This document shows, one piece after another, positions 61,923-64,000 of a stretch of 64,000 nucleotides of DNA. A model generated the notes under the pieces. That model searched no databases and was not told where the DNA came from. It was given only the letters and a program-made list of their open reading frames with translations. The stretch covers positions 62,001 to 126,000 of the forward strand of contig NZ_JQMW01000013.1 of assembly GCF_000744935.1 (NCBI RefSeq), written 5' to 3'. The stretch's first letter is position 1. Each line of letters opens with the position of its first letter. Position numbers and translations under genes: made by a program. Source of the DNA: Clostridium sp. KNHs214. Lineage in GTDB: Bacteria; Bacillota; Clostridia; Clostridiales; Clostridiaceae.

Positions 61923-63413
61923 TTATCTTAAGTCATTCATAACTTTTTTTAAAATACTTTCTAGTAATTTAAAGTTATCTATTTCATTTGCATTTGCCTT
62001 ATGGTTTAAGACCTCATTGGAATCTTCTTTATGATTTACTGAATTAACAATTTCATCTACACTACGAACTCCATATCCAACTTTACGTACATATATTAAA
62101 TTCATAGGTGAAACATTATCAGAAGTCATACCTTGACCTGCAGAACCACTGCCTAAAGTCATTGAAGGAAACAAATTCGTAGTTGCTCCCATGCTTCCAA
62201 AAGTTCCCGGAGTGTTAACAAGTACTCTTCCAACTGGTTTCTTTAATGCAAATTGACGAATAACTTCTTCATCTTTTGAATGTATAATAAGTGTATGTCC
62301 CTGCCTTTCACTAAGCAACAATTCTATACACTTTTCACAAGCATGCATCCAATCATCTTCAATGTAAAATGCTAATACTGGACAAAGCTTTTCTTTTGAA
62401 TAAGGGTTCTTTTGAGAAACAAACTTTTGCTTAGAAATAAGAACTTTCACATCCTCTGGTATACTAAAACCAGCTTTCTTAGCTAAAAATTGCGGTGATT
62501 TACCAATCATCTCTAAGTCAGGACTTCCATCTTTGTAAAAAAAGATATTTCCTAACTTTTCAGCTTCCTCATCTGTCATAAAGTATCCACCATTTTTTTG
62601 AATCTCTTGTGTTACTTCTGCTACAATACAGCTATCCACAACAATTGACTGTTCAGCGGCAGAAACAACCCCATAATCAAAGTTCTTACTGATAATAATA
62701 TCTTTGGCAGCCTTCTCTATATCAGCTGTGCGTTCTATAAATGCTGGACCATTTCCATTGCCGCCATAAATTACTGGCTTACCAGATTTATAAGCTGCAT
62801 GGAGCATTTCTGAAACTCCTGTATTCATTATAAGAGAAGTATCCCTATGATTCATAAGCTCCAATGAACCACTTTTGGTTACTGTATGCAGATATGCAAT
62901 AGCACCTTCCGGAAGTCCTACACCCTCTGCAGCTCGAATCAAAATATCAACTGTTTTAGAAATCGTATTTTTAGCTCTTGGATGAGGTGAAAATATAATT
63001 GCATTTCCAGATTTAATTGCAATTAGCGCCTTATATATAGTTGTAGAAACAGGACTCGTTGATGGACAAAAAGCTATAATAACACCCATTGGTACTCCAA
63101 CATCCATTGTCTTGTTCATTTTATCTTCATTAATGATACCTACACAATTCATGTTTTTAAGTCTATTATTCAGATACTCACATACAAAGCGGTTTTTAGT
63201 GTATTTATCTTCCCACTTTCCATATTCAGTTTCCTCATTAGACATCTTTGCAAGTTCCTTTAAGTGTTTTTCAATCTCTTCCGTCATACGTTCAACTATT
63301 TCATCAAGCTTTTCTTGTGGAAAGGTTGCTAATTTTTTTTGCGCCTCACGAGCATTTTCAACAAGAATTCTAGATTCCTGCATGGAGAGTAAATCATTAT
63401 CGATAATATTCAT
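61923..63413 (-). CDS. Aldehyde dehydrogenase-like protein with Ser in place of the catalytic Cys
   Basis: 496 aa, EutE/PduP superfamily, aligning with the other operon copy without gaps in the N-terminal half. Where that copy has DNGTICASEQS, this one has DYGVVSAAEQS: Ser251 replaces Cys251, and the codon TCT is plain in the DNA. It has PSTSPVSTTIYKA and other family blocks. The C-terminus ends in the helix FKLLESILKKVMNDLR, a probable encapsulation peptide. A normal thioester mechanism is not expected. A structural, partner or altered-chemistry role is likely. Immediately upstream of cutC. Confidence 0.88.
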   Translation of the reverse strand: MNIIDNDLLSMQESRILVENAREAQKKLATFPQEKLDEIVERMTEEIEKHLKELAKMSNEETEYGKWEDKYTKNRFVCEYLNNRLKNMNCVGIINEDKMNKTMDVGVPMGVIIAFCPSTSPVSTTIYKALIAIKSGNAIIFSPHPRAKNTISKTVDILIRAAEGVGLPEGAIAYLHTVTKSGSLELMNHRDTSLIMNTGVSEMLHAAYKSGKPVIYGGNGNGPAFIERTADIEKAAKDIIISKNFDYGVVSAAEQSIVVDSCIVAEVTQEIQKNGGYFMTDEEAEKLGNIFFYKDGSPDLEMIGKSPQFLAKKAGFSIPEDVKVLISKQKFVSQKNPYSKEKLCPVLAFYIEDDWMHACEKCIELLLSERQGHTLIIHSKDEEVIRQFALKKPVGRVLVNTPGTFGSMGATTNLFPSMTLGSGSAGQGMTSDNVSPMNLIYVRKVGYGVRSVDEIVNSVNHKEDSNEVLNHKANANEIDNFKLLESILKKVMNDLR

Positions 63414-63448
63414 TTTCCTCTCTCCTTTTCTTAAAAAAGTTCACTTTA

Positions 63449-63757
63449 CTATTCAGTTATAGGATTTGGAATAGCATAACGGTTTATTATTTTCTCAAGA
63501 TCTTCATGTGGACTTGGAATAACTATTGAACTATAAAGATTTCCATCCTCCATTGCATTAACTGCTGCAGCTCCAGCTTCTACCGCTGCTTTACAAGCAC
63601 CAACATCGCCACGAACTAATACAGATATATAACCTGACGCAACGTTTTCATATCCAATAAGTTCAACATCTGCTGCTTTGCACATAGCATCTGCTGCTTC
63701 TAAAGCAAAAACCAGACCAAAAGTTTCGATTAATCCTAAAGCTTTATATCTTGACAT
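63449..63757 (-). CDS. BMC-domain shell protein (PduA/CmcA type)
   Basis: 102 aa, single BMC domain: ALGLIETFGLVFALEAADAM, then NVASGYISVLVRGDVGACKA and the tail SIVIPSPHEDLEKII. The pore segment differs from the other PduA-type copies (ASGY in place of GGGL or GSTL), so it may pass a different metabolite. 35 bp upstream of the aldehyde dehydrogenase-like gene. Confidence 0.92.
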   Translation of the reverse strand: MSRYKALGLIETFGLVFALEAADAMCKAADVELIGYENVASGYISVLVRGDVGACKAAVEAGAAAVNAMEDGNLYSSIVIPSPHEDLEKIINRYAIPNPITE

Positions 63758-63781
63758 ATGTAATCATTTCCTTTCTGCGTT

Positions 63782-64000
63782 TTATGCATCTATATCGTGT
63801 ACTGAAACAATATCTCCAACTTCTTTAATAGGACGTGGCATAACATTGTGTGCTGTTAATTTACCAATAGCTGCAGCTGCTGCGGCACCTGCTTCTACGG
63901 CAGATTTTACTGCTCCCACATCACCTTTTACCATAATAGTTACAAGAGTTGAACCAATATTTTCATATGAAATTAATTCAACATTAGCTGCCTTAAGCAT
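63782..64000 (-). CDS. BMC-domain shell protein, 5' end outside the window
   Basis: 72 readable residues of a PduA-type protein: LKAANVELISYENIGSTLVT, then IMVKGDVGAVKSAVEAGAAA and the tail HNVMPRPIKEVGDIVSVHD. About 20-24 residues (the [10 protein letters not shown] part) lie past position 64000, so the methionine at the edge is internal. The operon continues beyond the window. Confidence 0.9.
   Translation of the reverse strand: MLKAANVELISYENIGSTLVTIMVKGDVGAVKSAVEAGAAAAAAIGKLTAHNVMPRPIKEVGDIVSVHDIDA

Noticed and set aside
1-64000. CRISPR array
   Set aside because: Read for regularly spaced direct repeats of 24-40 bp; only palindromic dispersed elements were found.

Overview
The window is AT-rich Clostridium chromosome. 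The butyrate genes, Rex, split transketolase, SigI/RsgI pair, AGGAGG-type ribosome sites and an IStron all fit Clostridium. A C. botulinum group I / C. sporogenes-like strain is my inference; no comparison was run.

Layout. 0-2 kb: M42 peptidase and ADP-ribosylglycohydrolase. 2-5 kb: secreted lysine-rich protein divergent from sigI-rsgI. 5-6 kb: signal peptidase I. 6.5-12.6 kb: crt-bcd-etfB-etfA, then hbd, with rex upstream. A nested palindromic repeat separates etfA from hbd. 12.9-22.5 kb: polyol PTS locus (GatA/B/C-type EII, two polyol dehydrogenases, split transketolase) behind a LevR-type sigma-54 activator. Three sigma-54 promoters are readable in its gaps. The enzyme set suits a pentitol better than galactitol. 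22.8-26.6 kb: ABC-F protein, acetyltransferase, MerR regulator. 27.4-31.2 kb: a decayed PadR gene, then a PHP-domain phosphoesterase gene split by an IStron (td-like group I intron plus TnpB). 31.4-33.8 kb: NSS transporter and TetR regulator. 34-37.2 kb: cobalamin riboswitch and btuF-btuC-btuD. 37.4-46.9 kb: scattered single genes, several truncated or interrupted, among palindromic repeats, plus tsaD. 46.9-50.8 kb: FAD oxidoreductase, lipA, lipoate ligase, a DUF3955 gene whose best-placed start codon is ATA, and tRNA-Trp.

51.1-64.0 kb holds most of a choline-degrading glycyl-radical microcompartment operon on the minus strand, cut by the window edge. CutC, activated by CutD, cleaves choline to trimethylamine and acetaldehyde. 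An acylating aldehyde dehydrogenase makes acetyl-CoA and a PduL-type enzyme makes acetyl phosphate. Six BMC-domain shell proteins (one partial) and one EutN vertex protein are present, with EutJ-, EutP-, EutQ- and EutT-like accessory proteins. A second aldehyde dehydrogenase has serine in place of the catalytic cysteine. No alcohol dehydrogenase or choline transporter of this pathway is visible in the window.

Three families of palindromic, non-coding repeats (about 140-310 bp) occur two or three times each. Many intergenic gaps end in clear intrinsic terminators.
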